Source of the DNA: Microbacterium album
GTDB lineage: Bacteria; Actinomycetota; Actinomycetes; Actinomycetales; Microbacteriaceae
Assembly (NCBI RefSeq): GCF_014643695.1
Contig: NZ_BMJY01000017.1
Span: forward strand, 1 to 52,139
Direction of reading: 5' to 3'
Length of the DNA stretch: 52,139 nt
Under the pieces are notes generated by a model, which saw only the letters and a list, made by a program, of their open reading frames with translations, ran no database searches and was not told the DNA's origin. How positions within the stretch are numbered: the first letter of the stretch is position 1; each line of letters opens with the position of its first letter. Shown one piece after another: positions 33,638 through 41,545 of this stretch. Made by a program: the position numbers and the translations under genes.

Positions 33638-34896
33638 GGCAGCCTCCCCGACAGCGCCGCCGCGACGCAGTCGGCCGTGGGCGCGAAAGCGCCCTCGACC
33701 CCCATGATCGCGGGCAGGTAGTGGGCCTGCTTCGCCGAGTCCGTGGCGAAGCGGCGTGTTCCCGGCGGGACGAACTGCCCGATCGCGGGGCAGGTGTCGG
33801 AGAGCACGAGCGCCCCCGACGCCTCGATGGCCGCGAGCAGCCCCTCGTCCCGGGCCCGCTCGCGCAGCGCGCCGGGGGTGAAGATCCACAGCGCGACGTC
33901 GGGCGACACGCGCCGGCCGTCCAGCAGGGCGGCGACCTCCCGCAGCTGGTCGTAGGACGCGTGCGGGCAGCCGATCATGACGAAGTCGACCTCGTCGCCC
34001 GTGCGCGTGGCATTGAGCCGGGCGATGGCCGCGTCCAGCTCTGCCGCGCCGAAGACGAGCTCCTCGGCGTCGGCGCGCAGCACCTGCTCGGGCGACGCGC
34101 ACTCGGCGGTCACGCCCGGGATGTGGAACAGCTCGACGTCGCCCGAGCTCGCGGCGGCCGCGCCGAACTGCTTGAGCTGGACGAGATCCGGCCGTGTCGC
34201 GATCCCCTCCAGCAGCGGCACCCGGTCCTCGACGGCGTAGCCGAGCCAGTAGCCGAGCGCGTTCCAGCCGAAGGTGTCCGGGATGGGCGCCTCGACGCGC
34301 ACCCGCACGTCCGCGCGCCGGTGCTCGTCGAGGTGCAGGCCCGCCTCGGGCGTCAGGCCCGTGAGCATGGCCGCGGCGGCCGACTCCCGGCCCTCCGTGT
34401 TGGTGCGGGCGCCGATGACGGAATTGATGAACACGACGGCGGAGGACTCCATCCAGGCCACGTGCTGTCCGTACTCCGGCAGGAACCCGACCTGATACGG
34501 CGTGCACGTGCTCAGCAGGCTGACGCCCAGCCCCTCCAGGTAGGTCTGGCTCTCCTCGACCTTCGCGACGGCTGCCGGCGTCATGTTCTGCACCTCGCCC
34601 GCCCGGATCCGGTCGACCGGGCCGATGAGCTGGCACGAGGGAACGCGCGCGGGCGGCACGTCGAGCCGTCCCGGCGAGTTCAGCGAGTACTCGCTGAACA
34701 GCCGCACCGGGTCGTCGCTGCCGAGCGGGCGGGAGTGCCGCGGACCGTAGAGGTTCGCCCCCGCCGCGCTCGAGATCTCGATCAGCCGCTCCGCCGCCAT
34801 GATCTCGCCGTATTGGACGAGCACCCGCATGGCGGCGGCGATCGCCTCGCCCTCGTCGCCCGCGGCCATCGCGCGCTGCCGGGCCGTCAACTGCAT
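33634..34896 (-). CDS. aconitase X catalytic (large) subunit
   Basis: 420 residues from ATG 34896, preceded by GAGGAGG. Family motifs include YGEIMAAERLI, STCTPYQVGF (iron-sulfur or substrate Cys), SSAVVFINSVIGARTNTEGR and SDTCPAIGQFV. The probable reaction is dehydration of cis-3-hydroxy-L-proline to a pyrroline, an entry to hydroxyproline use. No pyrroline reductase is adjacent. TACGGT (34966-34961) is a likely -10. The nearest upstream gene in the same direction is an MFS pump. Confidence 0.85.
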   Translation of the reverse strand: MQLTARQRAMAAGDEGEAIAAAMRVLVQYGEIMAAERLIEISSAAGANLYGPRHSRPLGSDDPVRLFSEYSLNSPGRLDVPPARVPSCQLIGPVDRIRAGEVQNMTPAAVAKVEESQTYLEGLGVSLLSTCTPYQVGFLPEYGQHVAWMESSAVVFINSVIGARTNTEGRESAAAAMLTGLTPEAGLHLDEHRRADVRVRVEAPIPDTFGWNALGYWLGYAVEDRVPLLEGIATRPDLVQLKQFGAAAASSGDVELFHIPGVTAECASPEQVLRADAEELVFGAAELDAAIARLNATRTGDEVDFVMIGCPHASYDQLREVAALLDGRRVSPDVALWIFTPGALRERARDEGLLAAIEASGALVLSDTCPAIGQFVPPGTRRFATDSAKQAHYLPAIMGVEGAFAPTADCVAAALSGRLP

Positions 34897-35025
34897 GAGT
34901 CCTCCTCGATCCGCGCCTCGCTGCGCTGCCGAGCTCGCGCGCCGGAGGGCGCACGGTCGCACCGTAGCCGCCCGCCGCCTCCCCCGACCGCCCGTGTTCC
35001 GATCAGCGAAAGGCGGGGGAGGGCG

Positions 35026-36465
35026 TCAGTCGCGGTCGGGGATCGAGGGACGGTCGGCGTGCGGATGCCGGGGAATGAACGCCGTGAGCAGGGCCGCTCC
35101 CAGGGCTGCGCCCGCTCCCAGCCAGAAGCAGACCTCGAACGCGGTCGACGACGGCACGGGGATCCCGTCGTGGTCGACCGTCATCGCGGCGAGGACGGCG
35201 GCCATGACGGCGGCCGCGCTCGCCGTGCCGAGTGAGCGGAACAGCGCGTTGATGCCGTTGGATGCGCCCGTCTCGTGAGCGGGCACGGACCGCATGATCA
35301 GCATGGGCATCGCGGCGAAGCTGAGCCCGATGCCGATGCCGACCATGGTGTTCGCGACGAACACGTGCCACACCTCGTCGTTCCAGACCAGGAGGAGCCC
35401 GTAGGCCGCGCCGACGGCGAGCGTGCCGCACGCGAGCATGAGGCGCGCGCCCAGGCGGCGCTCGAACCAGCCCGACAGGGGCGAGATCACCATCATCATC
35501 AGACCGGACGGCATCACGACCAGGGACGTCACGAACATGCTCAGTCCGAAGCCGGCCTCCGAGTCGCCCGGCAGCTCCAGCATCTGCGGCAGGGTGACGT
35601 TGGTCCCGAACAGGGCGAAGCCCATGCCGATCCCCGCGAGGTTCGTGTAGAGGACCGCGGGCCGCGCGGCGACCCGCAGGTCCAGCAGGGGTTCCTTCGC
35701 ACGGAGCTGGTACCAGCCCCACAGCAGCAGCACGGCGATGCCGCCGAGACCGGAGCCGAGCGTCGCGGGCGATGTCCATCCCCAGTCGGCGCCCCGGGAG
35801 ATCGCGAGCAGCACGCCCACGAGCCCGGCGGCGAGGCCGAGCGCTCCGACGAAGTCGAATCGCGCGGGGGTGCGGAGCGTGCTGGGCGGCACGAAGAGGA
35901 GCACGAGCACGAAGCCGATCACGCCCAGCAGCGCGGCGGCCCAGAACAGCATGTGCCAGTCGAGGTGCTCGACGATCAGCGCGCTGACCGGCATGCCCAG
36001 CGCGCCGCCCACGCCCATGGTCGCGCTCATGAACGCGACGGCCGTGCCGAGCCGCGCGACGGGGAGGACGTCGCGCATGATCGCGATGCCCAGCGGGAGC
36101 ACGCCCATGGTCGCCCCCTGCAGGGCGCGGCCGAGGATCACGCCGCCGATCGTGGCGGACAGCGCGGCCACGGCCGAGCCGAGGATCAGCATGACGATCA
36201 GCACGAGGACGATGCGGCGTTTGCCGTACATGTCGCCCAGTCGGCCGGAGATCGGGGTCGCGCAGGCGGAGACCAGCAGCGTGATGGTGACGACCCACGC
36301 GGTGTCGGCGCGGTCGGCGTCCAGCAGGTGCGGCAGCTCCGCCTGGATGGGCACGACGAGCGTGAACATGTAGGCCGAGCACAGGCCTGTGAACGCGAGC
36401 GCGAAGACCGTCAGCCAGGGGGGCGTCGAGCGGGTCAGTGCTCGTCTGTCGTCTCTGCCCCTCAC
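35026..36465 (-). CDS. MFS drug-type exporter (DHA2-like, 14 helices)
   Basis: 479-residue major facilitator with about fourteen helices. Motif A is GRLGDMYGKRR after helix 2, and helix 5 shows GVGGALGMPVSA, the antiporter motif C pattern of DHA2 multidrug exporters. The GTG start at 36465 lies exactly seven bases after TAGCCT (36477-36472), so it is probably leaderless and has its own promoter. A stem-loop (36514-36547) separates it from marR upstream. The substrate is unknown. Confidence 0.85.
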   Translation of the reverse strand: MRGRDDRRALTRSTPPWLTVFALAFTGLCSAYMFTLVVPIQAELPHLLDADRADTAWVVTITLLVSACATPISGRLGDMYGKRRIVLVLIVMLILGSAVAALSATIGGVILGRALQGATMGVLPLGIAIMRDVLPVARLGTAVAFMSATMGVGGALGMPVSALIVEHLDWHMLFWAAALLGVIGFVLVLLFVPPSTLRTPARFDFVGALGLAAGLVGVLLAISRGADWGWTSPATLGSGLGGIAVLLLWGWYQLRAKEPLLDLRVAARPAVLYTNLAGIGMGFALFGTNVTLPQMLELPGDSEAGFGLSMFVTSLVVMPSGLMMMVISPLSGWFERRLGARLMLACGTLAVGAAYGLLLVWNDEVWHVFVANTMVGIGIGLSFAAMPMLIMRSVPAHETGASNGINALFRSLGTASAAAVMAAVLAAMTVDHDGIPVPSSTAFEVCFWLGAGAALGAALLTAFIPRHPHADRPSIPDRD

Positions 36466-36513
36466 CCCGCAAGGCTATCGGCGTTCCGTCGCCGCGGGCG
36501 CAGTCGGCGAGCG

Positions 36514-36547
36514 GCGGGGCCGGGCGGCGGCGTCCGCCCCGCCCCGC
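36514..36547 (-). terminator. stem-loop after marR
   Basis: GCGGGGCCGGGCGG (36514-36527) pairs with 36534-36547 with one mismatch across a six-base loop, starting three bases beyond the marR stop on the minus strand. Confidence 0.6.
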
Positions 36548-36550
36548 GCG

Positions 36551-37159
36551 TCACCGTCCGCTCGCCCGGTCGGCCCGGGCGCCGCGCCCCCGGCGCGTCG
36601 GCGGATCGGAGGCGAGCACCTCGCGCTCGTACTCCTGCATTGCGCCGCTCGACTCCAGCATCTTGACCAGGAGCGCGTCCAGCTGCTCGACCTCTGCGGG
36701 CGTGAGACCGCCGTGGAGGATTTCCATGCGGCGCATCGCGATCGGCATGAAGTCGTCGTGCACCTCGACGCCGGCGGGTGTGAGGAAGAGGTGCCGAGAG
36801 CCTCGCGCGCCGCCGAGCTCGCCGATGAGCTCGCGCTGGAGCAGCACGTTGACGCTGCGGGAGGCGATCGACTTGTTCATTCCGAGGATCTCGCACAGCT
36901 CCTTCGCCGTGGCCCCGGGCCAGTTGCCGAGCGCGCTGAGGATGCGCCACTCGTTGCTGCCGACCCCGTGCAGGTGGTGGAAGACGCGCGAGCTGCCCCA
37001 CACGAGGATGTTCGACAGCAGCCCGATGAGCGCGGGCGTGTAGTGGTCGCGATCGATCGTGAAGGGGAGGCGCTGAGTGCTGAGGCCGAGCTTGCGGGCC
37101 TTGGCGGCGATCTCGTCGGACACCACGGTCCGCTCTTCGTCGTTCGCCCCGGACACCAT
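36551..37159 (-). CDS. MarR-family regulator
   Basis: 202-residue MarR protein. The winged helix spans about 65-130 (SNEWRILSALGNWPGATAKEL, GMNKSIASRSVNVLLQ, wing RGSRHLFLTPAG), with long helices on both sides and an Arg-rich tail. ATG 37159 follows GGAGGGAGC. It is 41 bp downstream of the aldo/keto reductase, so it is probably in the same transcript. That transcript starts next to the GTTCACATATAA operator at 38239-38254, suggesting autorepression and control of the divergent P450 operon. Confidence 0.85.
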   Translation of the reverse strand: MVSGANDEERTVVSDEIAAKARKLGLSTQRLPFTIDRDHYTPALIGLLSNILVWGSSRVFHHLHGVGSNEWRILSALGNWPGATAKELCEILGMNKSIASRSVNVLLQRELIGELGGARGSRHLFLTPAGVEVHDDFMPIAMRRMEILHGGLTPAEVEQLDALLVKMLESSGAMQEYEREVLASDPPTRRGRGARADRASGR

Positions 37160-37200
37160 GCCTCGCTCCCTCCGCCGCGCGCGCGGCAGCTCCTGCGCCC

Positions 37201-38208
37201 TCAGCGCGTCCGCGGCGATGACTGCTCCGTGAGCGAGGGGTCGTCGATGATGACGCCGCACAGGGCCTTGTCGATGGCGGCCATCGTATCGGCGTCCAGG
37301 CGCACCTGGCTCGCGGCGACGTTCTCCGCGAGCTGCTCGGGGCGGGAGGCGCCGACGATCGCCGCGGCGACGTTGTCGTTCTGGAGCACCCAGCTGAGCG
37401 CGAGCTGCGGCATGGTGAGGCCCGCCTCGCGCGCGATGGGGACGAGGTTCTGCACGGCGACGAGCGTGTCGTCGGTGAGGAACCGGCTCATGAATCGGAG
37501 CCCCGTCGGGTCGGTGGCGGCGCGGCTGTCGGACGGCAGCGGCTGGCCCGGGAGGTACTTGCCGGTCAGGACGCCCATCGCGACGGGGGACCACACGATC
37601 TGGGAGATGCCCAGTTCACGGCTGGTCGGGATGACCTCCCCCTCGATGACGCGATACAGGGCGGAGTACTGCGGCTGGTTCGAGATGAGGTGGACGCCGA
37701 GCTCCTTCGCCAGCGCGTGGCCCTCCCGCAGCTGCGCGGCCGTCCACTCCGACACGCCGATGTAGAGCGCCTTCCCCTGTCGGACGACGTCCGCGAAGGC
37801 CTGCATCGTCTCCTCGAGCGGTGTGGCGTAGTCGTACCGATGCGCCTGGTACACGTCGACGTAGTCGGTGCCCAGGCGGCGGAGGGAGCCGTTGATGCCC
37901 TCCATGATGTGCTTGCGTCCGAGGCCGGAGTCGTTCGGGCCCTGGGGCCCGATGGGGAAGAAGACCTTCGTGAGGATCTCCAGCGACTCGCGCCGTTGCC
38001 CGCGCAGCGCCTCGCCCAGGACCTCCTCGGCGACCGTGTTCGCGTACACGTCGGCGGTGTCGAAGGTCGTGATGCCCGCATCGAGGGCCGCGTGGACCGT
38101 CTTGACGGCGGTGTCGTTCTCGACCTGGGATCCGTGCGTGATCCAGTTTCCGTAGGCGAGTTCGGAGACGCGCAGTCCGCTGCGTCCCAGGGTGCGATGG
38201 CCGACCAT
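37201..38208 (-). CDS. aldo/keto reductase (Kv-beta/YghZ-like)
   Basis: 335-residue TIM-barrel NADPH oxidoreductase. The catalytic tetrad is Asp in FDTADVY, Tyr in the same segment, Lys in ILTKVF and His in YQAHRYD. The C-terminal IVGASRPEQL binds the cofactor phosphate. ATG 38208 is preferred to 38232 because GAGGAG precedes it, and the CATACT -10 (38239-38234) would start the mRNA at 38227, downstream of the other ATG. It diverges from the P450 module and shares its operator; it may reduce an aldehyde or ketone released there. Confidence 0.86.
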   Translation of the reverse strand: MVGHRTLGRSGLRVSELAYGNWITHGSQVENDTAVKTVHAALDAGITTFDTADVYANTVAEEVLGEALRGQRRESLEILTKVFFPIGPQGPNDSGLGRKHIMEGINGSLRRLGTDYVDVYQAHRYDYATPLEETMQAFADVVRQGKALYIGVSEWTAAQLREGHALAKELGVHLISNQPQYSALYRVIEGEVIPTSRELGISQIVWSPVAMGVLTGKYLPGQPLPSDSRAATDPTGLRFMSRFLTDDTLVAVQNLVPIAREAGLTMPQLALSWVLQNDNVAAAIVGASRPEQLAENVAASQVRLDADTMAAIDKALCGVIIDDPSLTEQSSPRTR

Positions 38209-38238
38209 GGTGCTACTCCTCGGTTCCGTCATGAGTAT

Positions 38239-38254
38239 GGTTCACATATAAACC
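38239..38254. promoter_or_regulatory. MarR-type operator, copy 1 (divergent AKR / isomerase promoters)
   Basis: GGTTCACATATAAACC has GGTT/AACC arms. It abuts the CATACT -10 of the reductase gene. Twelve bases (GTTCACATATAA, 38240-38251) are repeated exactly before the P450 gene. Confidence 0.6.
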
Positions 38255-38261
38255 TATCCCC

Positions 38262-38285
38262 GCCGCCGCCGTTCCCGGCGGCGGC
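38262..38285 (+). other. 10-bp perfect hairpin in the isomerase leader
   Basis: GCCGCCGCCG (38262-38271) pairs with CGGCGGCGGC (38276-38285) over a TTCC tetraloop, 11 bases before the ribosome site. It may be an attenuator or an mRNA stabiliser. Confidence 0.4.
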
Positions 38286-38309
38286 AACCTGCGTCGAGGG
38301 GACGAATCG

Positions 38310-39176
38310 GTGATACACCCCATCAGCTGCCACCTCAATGTGCTCATCCCGTCGGTGGAAGACCGCGCGCTGCCCGGAGCGCTCGACGCGCTCGCCGCCG
38401 CGGGCTGCGACTGGGTGGGCCTGCCGCCCCTTCCGGCCGACGTGGACGTGCGGCGGCTCGGCGGTGCGCTGGGGGCCGCGGGGCTCGCGCCGGTGGTTTT
38501 CGCCGTGCAGCGCGCCGACGCCGACGCCTCCTCGGAGGAGCCGGCCGTGCGGCAGGCGGGACGCGACGCGCTGCGCCGGGCGGTCGACGTGGCCGGCGAG
38601 CTCGGCGCGGCTCACCTGACGGGCGTGCCGTACGCGCCGTTCGGCCTGTCCGCTCCGTGGTCGACGGCGGCACGCGCGCGGGCCGCGGCGAGCGTGGGCG
38701 AGCTGGCGCAGCTCGCCGCGGAAGCGGGCATCCCGCTGACGATCGAGATCCTCAACCGGTACGAGAGCTCCGCGATCAACACGGTCGCCGACGGTCTGGC
38801 GTTCCTCGACGAGGTCGGCGCGGAGCACGTCGGCATCCACGCGGACACGTTCCACATGATGATCGAGGAGCCGGACGCGCCCGCCGCGATCCGGGCGCTC
38901 GGCCCCCGGCTGGGGTTCCTCGAGCTGGGGCAGTCGGGGCGCGGCGAGCTCGGATCGGGTTCCGCGGACATCGAGCGCGTCATCCGCGCGGCGATCGACG
39001 CAGGCTACACGGGCCCCGTCGCGTTCGAGGCGTTCTCCCGCGCGGTGCTGCCGGAGGGCATGGCCGATCGCCTCGCGGTATGGCGCGCCCCCTATGAGGA
39101 CGGGGCGGCGCTGGTGCGGTCGGCCGTCGCCACGATCCGGGGCGTTCTGGCCGGCGCGGCTTCGGATTGCGATTAA
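38310..39176 (+). CDS. sugar isomerase/epimerase-like TIM barrel
   Basis: 288-residue AP-endonuclease-2 fold protein related to D-tagatose 3-epimerases and hydroxypyruvate isomerases. Metal-site residues are visible as Glu in IEILNRYE, Asp/His in IHADTFHM and Glu in AFEAFS. The usual H-x-x-E-x-x-R segment reads ELGQSGRGELGSG, so the expected His is Glu and the expected Glu is Gln. The GTG start at 38310 follows GAGGGGA. It heads the operon with the P450, kinase and ABC genes, which points to a small polyol, ketose or aldose arising in that pathway. Confidence 0.75.
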   Translation: MIHPISCHLNVLIPSVEDRALPGALDALAAAGCDWVGLPPLPADVDVRRLGGALGAAGLAPVVFAVQRADADASSEEPAVRQAGRDALRRAVDVAGELGAAHLTGVPYAPFGLSAPWSTAARARAAASVGELAQLAAEAGIPLTIEILNRYESSAINTVADGLAFLDEVGAEHVGIHADTFHMMIEEPDAPAAIRALGPRLGFLELGQSGRGELGSGSADIERVIRAAIDAGYTGPVAFEAFSRAVLPEGMADRLAVWRAPYEDGAALVRSAVATIRGVLAGAASDCD

Positions 39177-39195
39177 CCCAGTTCACATATAACCT
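39167..39195 (+). promoter_or_regulatory. P450 promoter with MarR-type operator, copy 2
   Basis: TTGCGA (39167-39172), 17-bp spacer, TAACCT (39190-39195). GTTCACATATAA occupies 39181-39192, overlapping the spacer and -10, so bound repressor would block polymerase. It is also framed by GTTCA...TGAAC. Confidence 0.6.
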
Positions 39196-39239
39196 GAACC
39201 GGTGTGGTCGAAGACGGCCGCCTGGACAAGGGAGTCAAC

Positions 39240-40445
39240 GTGAACGGAACGGCGACGGAGCGCGGTGCGGCCGCGCTCGACCTCGATCCCTTCTCGATCG
39301 AGAGCCTGAGCGATTTCCACGCGGTGGACGAGGCCATCCGCGAGGCGGGGGACATCGTCTTCCTGCCGCAGTACGGCGTGTGGTTCACCGGTCGCTACGA
39401 GGTGGTCGAGCGGGTCTTCCGCGACTACGAGACCTTCGAGTCGTCGGCGGGCACCGGCATGACCAACATCAAGCAGAAGGAGAACTGGCGGAAGCCGAGC
39501 CTCCTGCTGGACAACGACCCGCCGAGCCACACGAAGTACCGGCGCGTGATGACCTCCGTGCTGAGCCAGCGCGTCGTACGCCGCCTCACCGAGGACTTCC
39601 AGCGCACCGCGGACGAGCTCGTGGCATCGGTCGTCGCGCGAGGCGAGTTCAACGCGGCCAAGGACCTCGCGGAGGCATACCCTCTCACGGTGCTGCCCGA
39701 CGCCGTCGGCATCAGCCCCGAGGGCCGGGAGCACCTGCTGCCGTACTCGAACCTCAACTTCAACGCGATGGGCCCCCGCAACGAGCTGTACCACAGGGCG
39801 GTCGAGGAGGCCGGGGACGCCGGGAAGTTCGTCGCGTGGCAGATGCGCCGTGAGGCGCTCGCACCGGGCGGTCTCGGGCAGACGATCTACGGCTACGTGG
39901 ACGAGGGCGAGATCGCCGAAGAGGACGCGGGGATGCTCGTGCGGACCTTCCTCTCGGCGGGCGTCGACACGACGATCTTCGGCATCCAGTTCGCGCTGAA
40001 GGGGCTCGCCGAGAATCCGGAGGCGTGGGCCGCGCTGCGCGCCGACCCGTCGATCGCGCGCAAGGCGTTCGAGGAAGGACTGCGCTGGAACGCCCCGAGC
40101 CCCTACATCGGCCGCACCGCGGCGCGTGACGCCGACGTCGGCGGCGTGCGGATCGCCGCGGGCGAGAAGGTCATCATGGCGCTCGGCGCGGCCAACCGCG
40201 ACCCGCGCCGGTGGGAGCGTCCCGAGCAGTACGACCTGGCGCGCGACACCAGCGGCCACCTCGCGTTCGGCACCGGCATCCACGGCTGCGTCGGCCAGAT
40301 GATGGCCCGCATGGAGGCGACGTGCCTCCTCTCCGCGCTCGCTCGACAGGTCGACACGATCGAGCTGATCGGCGAGTCCCAGCCGTTCTTCTCGAACTGG
40401 CTGCGCGGATTCACCGACCTGCCCATGCGGGTCACCACCCGATAA
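39240..40445 (+). CDS. cytochrome P450, CYP199-like (para-substituted benzoate O-dealkylase candidate)
   Basis: 401-residue soluble P450. The I-helix is AGVDTT (near 240), E-x-x-R is EGLR (near 279), and the haem loop FGTGIHGCVG has Cys350. Segments such as LAEAYPLTVLPDAVG, EGREHLLPYSNLNFNAMGP and NRDPRRW closely match what I remember of CYP199A enzymes, which demethylate 4-methoxybenzoate and other para-substituted benzoates to 4-hydroxybenzoate. That product is the substrate of pobA in this window. GTG 39240 follows AAGGGAG; GTG 39204 has no site. Electrons probably come from the reductase six genes downstream. Confidence 0.85.
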   Translation: MNGTATERGAAALDLDPFSIESLSDFHAVDEAIREAGDIVFLPQYGVWFTGRYEVVERVFRDYETFESSAGTGMTNIKQKENWRKPSLLLDNDPPSHTKYRRVMTSVLSQRVVRRLTEDFQRTADELVASVVARGEFNAAKDLAEAYPLTVLPDAVGISPEGREHLLPYSNLNFNAMGPRNELYHRAVEEAGDAGKFVAWQMRREALAPGGLGQTIYGYVDEGEIAEEDAGMLVRTFLSAGVDTTIFGIQFALKGLAENPEAWAALRADPSIARKAFEEGLRWNAPSPYIGRTAARDADVGGVRIAAGEKVIMALGAANRDPRRWERPEQYDLARDTSGHLAFGTGIHGCVGQMMARMEATCLLSALARQVDTIELIGESQPFFSNWLRGFTDLPMRVTTR

Positions 40446-40502
40446 CCCCTCGAGCGTCGGCGCCCGTCCGCCGCTCATCCCCTCACACACCAGGAGTCAC
40501 AA

Positions 40503-41495
40503 ATGAAGCGATCAGCAATGGCGCTGTTGGGTTCGGCCGCCCTCGCTCTGTCCCTCACAGCCTGCGGCGGCCCCGCGCCCGCGAACGGCGGCGGCGACGC
40601 CGGCGGCGACGGCGGACTGCGCACCGTCAACGTCGTCGGCGTGCCCGTCGTCGACATGGCGGCGCTGTACGTCGGCATCGACCAGGGCTACTTCGAGGAA
40701 GAGGGTCTCGAGCTCAACATCGAATTCGGTCAGGGCACCGCGGCGATGATCCCCGCGCTGCTCAACGGTCAGTACGACATCCAGTACGGCGGGTCCATCA
40801 ACGTGCTGCAGGCCGTCGACTCGGGCATCCCGATCGAGGCGATCGCCGTCGGCGGGCGCACGACCGGAGTCCAGGGCGAGGACCACGGCGGCCTGCTCGT
40901 GCTCGACGACAGCCCGATCCAGGACGCGGGCGACCTCGAGGGCAAGACCGTCGCCGTCAACGCGCTGCGCGGCCTGCACGAGGCGGCCCTGTACGCGTCG
41001 ATTTCGAAGGCGGGCGGCGACCCGACGAAGGTCTCGTTCGTCGAGATGGCGCTGCCGGACATGGGCGCGGCGCTCGAGAGCGGTCAGATCGACGCGGCCA
41101 GCACCTCGGAGCCGTGGCTCGGCGTGCTGGAGGGTCAGGGCGCGAGGCTCATCGCGAGCCTGTACGTCGACGCCGACCCGGCGTTCGTCACCGCGATCTA
41201 CTTCGCGGCCTCCGAGAAGATCCAGAGCGACCCCGAGCTCATTGAGAAGTTCACCCGGGCGCTCGAGAAGTCGTTCGAGTACTCGAACGCCAACCCCGAC
41301 GAGGTGCGCGCCGAGCTCGGGAACTTCACCGAGATCGACCCCGAGCTCGCCGAGACGATGATCCTCACGAACTTCGACTGGGGCCTGAGCTACGACGACC
41401 TGTTCCTCATCGCGGAGCTCGCCGCCGAGGCCGGCTCGCTCGAGGACCCGGAGACCGCCGCCGCGAACGCGGCTCGCTACCTCGAAAGCCAGTAA
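40503..41495 (+). CDS. ABC substrate-binding lipoprotein (NMT1/SsuA-like)
   Basis: 330 residues. Signal with lipobox LTACGG (Cys near 21), then a Gly/Asp-rich spacer and an NrtA/SsuA/NMT1 periplasmic-type fold (GIDQGYFEEEGLELNIEFGQG, GQYDIQYGG, DLEGKTVAVN, STSEPWLGV). This family binds sulfonates, thiamine precursors, nitrate, taurine and aromatic acids such as phthalate. The match to P450 and reductase neighbours makes an aromatic or ether substrate likely, but the sequence does not name it. Confidence 0.86.
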   Translation: MKRSAMALLGSAALALSLTACGGPAPANGGGDAGGDGGLRTVNVVGVPVVDMAALYVGIDQGYFEEEGLELNIEFGQGTAAMIPALLNGQYDIQYGGSINVLQAVDSGIPIEAIAVGGRTTGVQGEDHGGLLVLDDSPIQDAGDLEGKTVAVNALRGLHEAALYASISKAGGDPTKVSFVEMALPDMGAALESGQIDAASTSEPWLGVLEGQGARLIASLYVDADPAFVTAIYFAASEKIQSDPELIEKFTRALEKSFEYSNANPDEVRAELGNFTEIDPELAETMILTNFDWGLSYDDLFLIAELAAEAGSLEDPETAAANAARYLESQ

Positions 41496-41545
41496 GGCGC
41501 CGAGGCAGTGCGCACCACGCCATCAGCCGAGAAGGACCGCGTGCA

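Noticed and set aside
39183..40490. 435-codon minus-strand frame opposite the P450
   Set aside because: The P450 on the plus strand has every family motif; the mirror frame has none.
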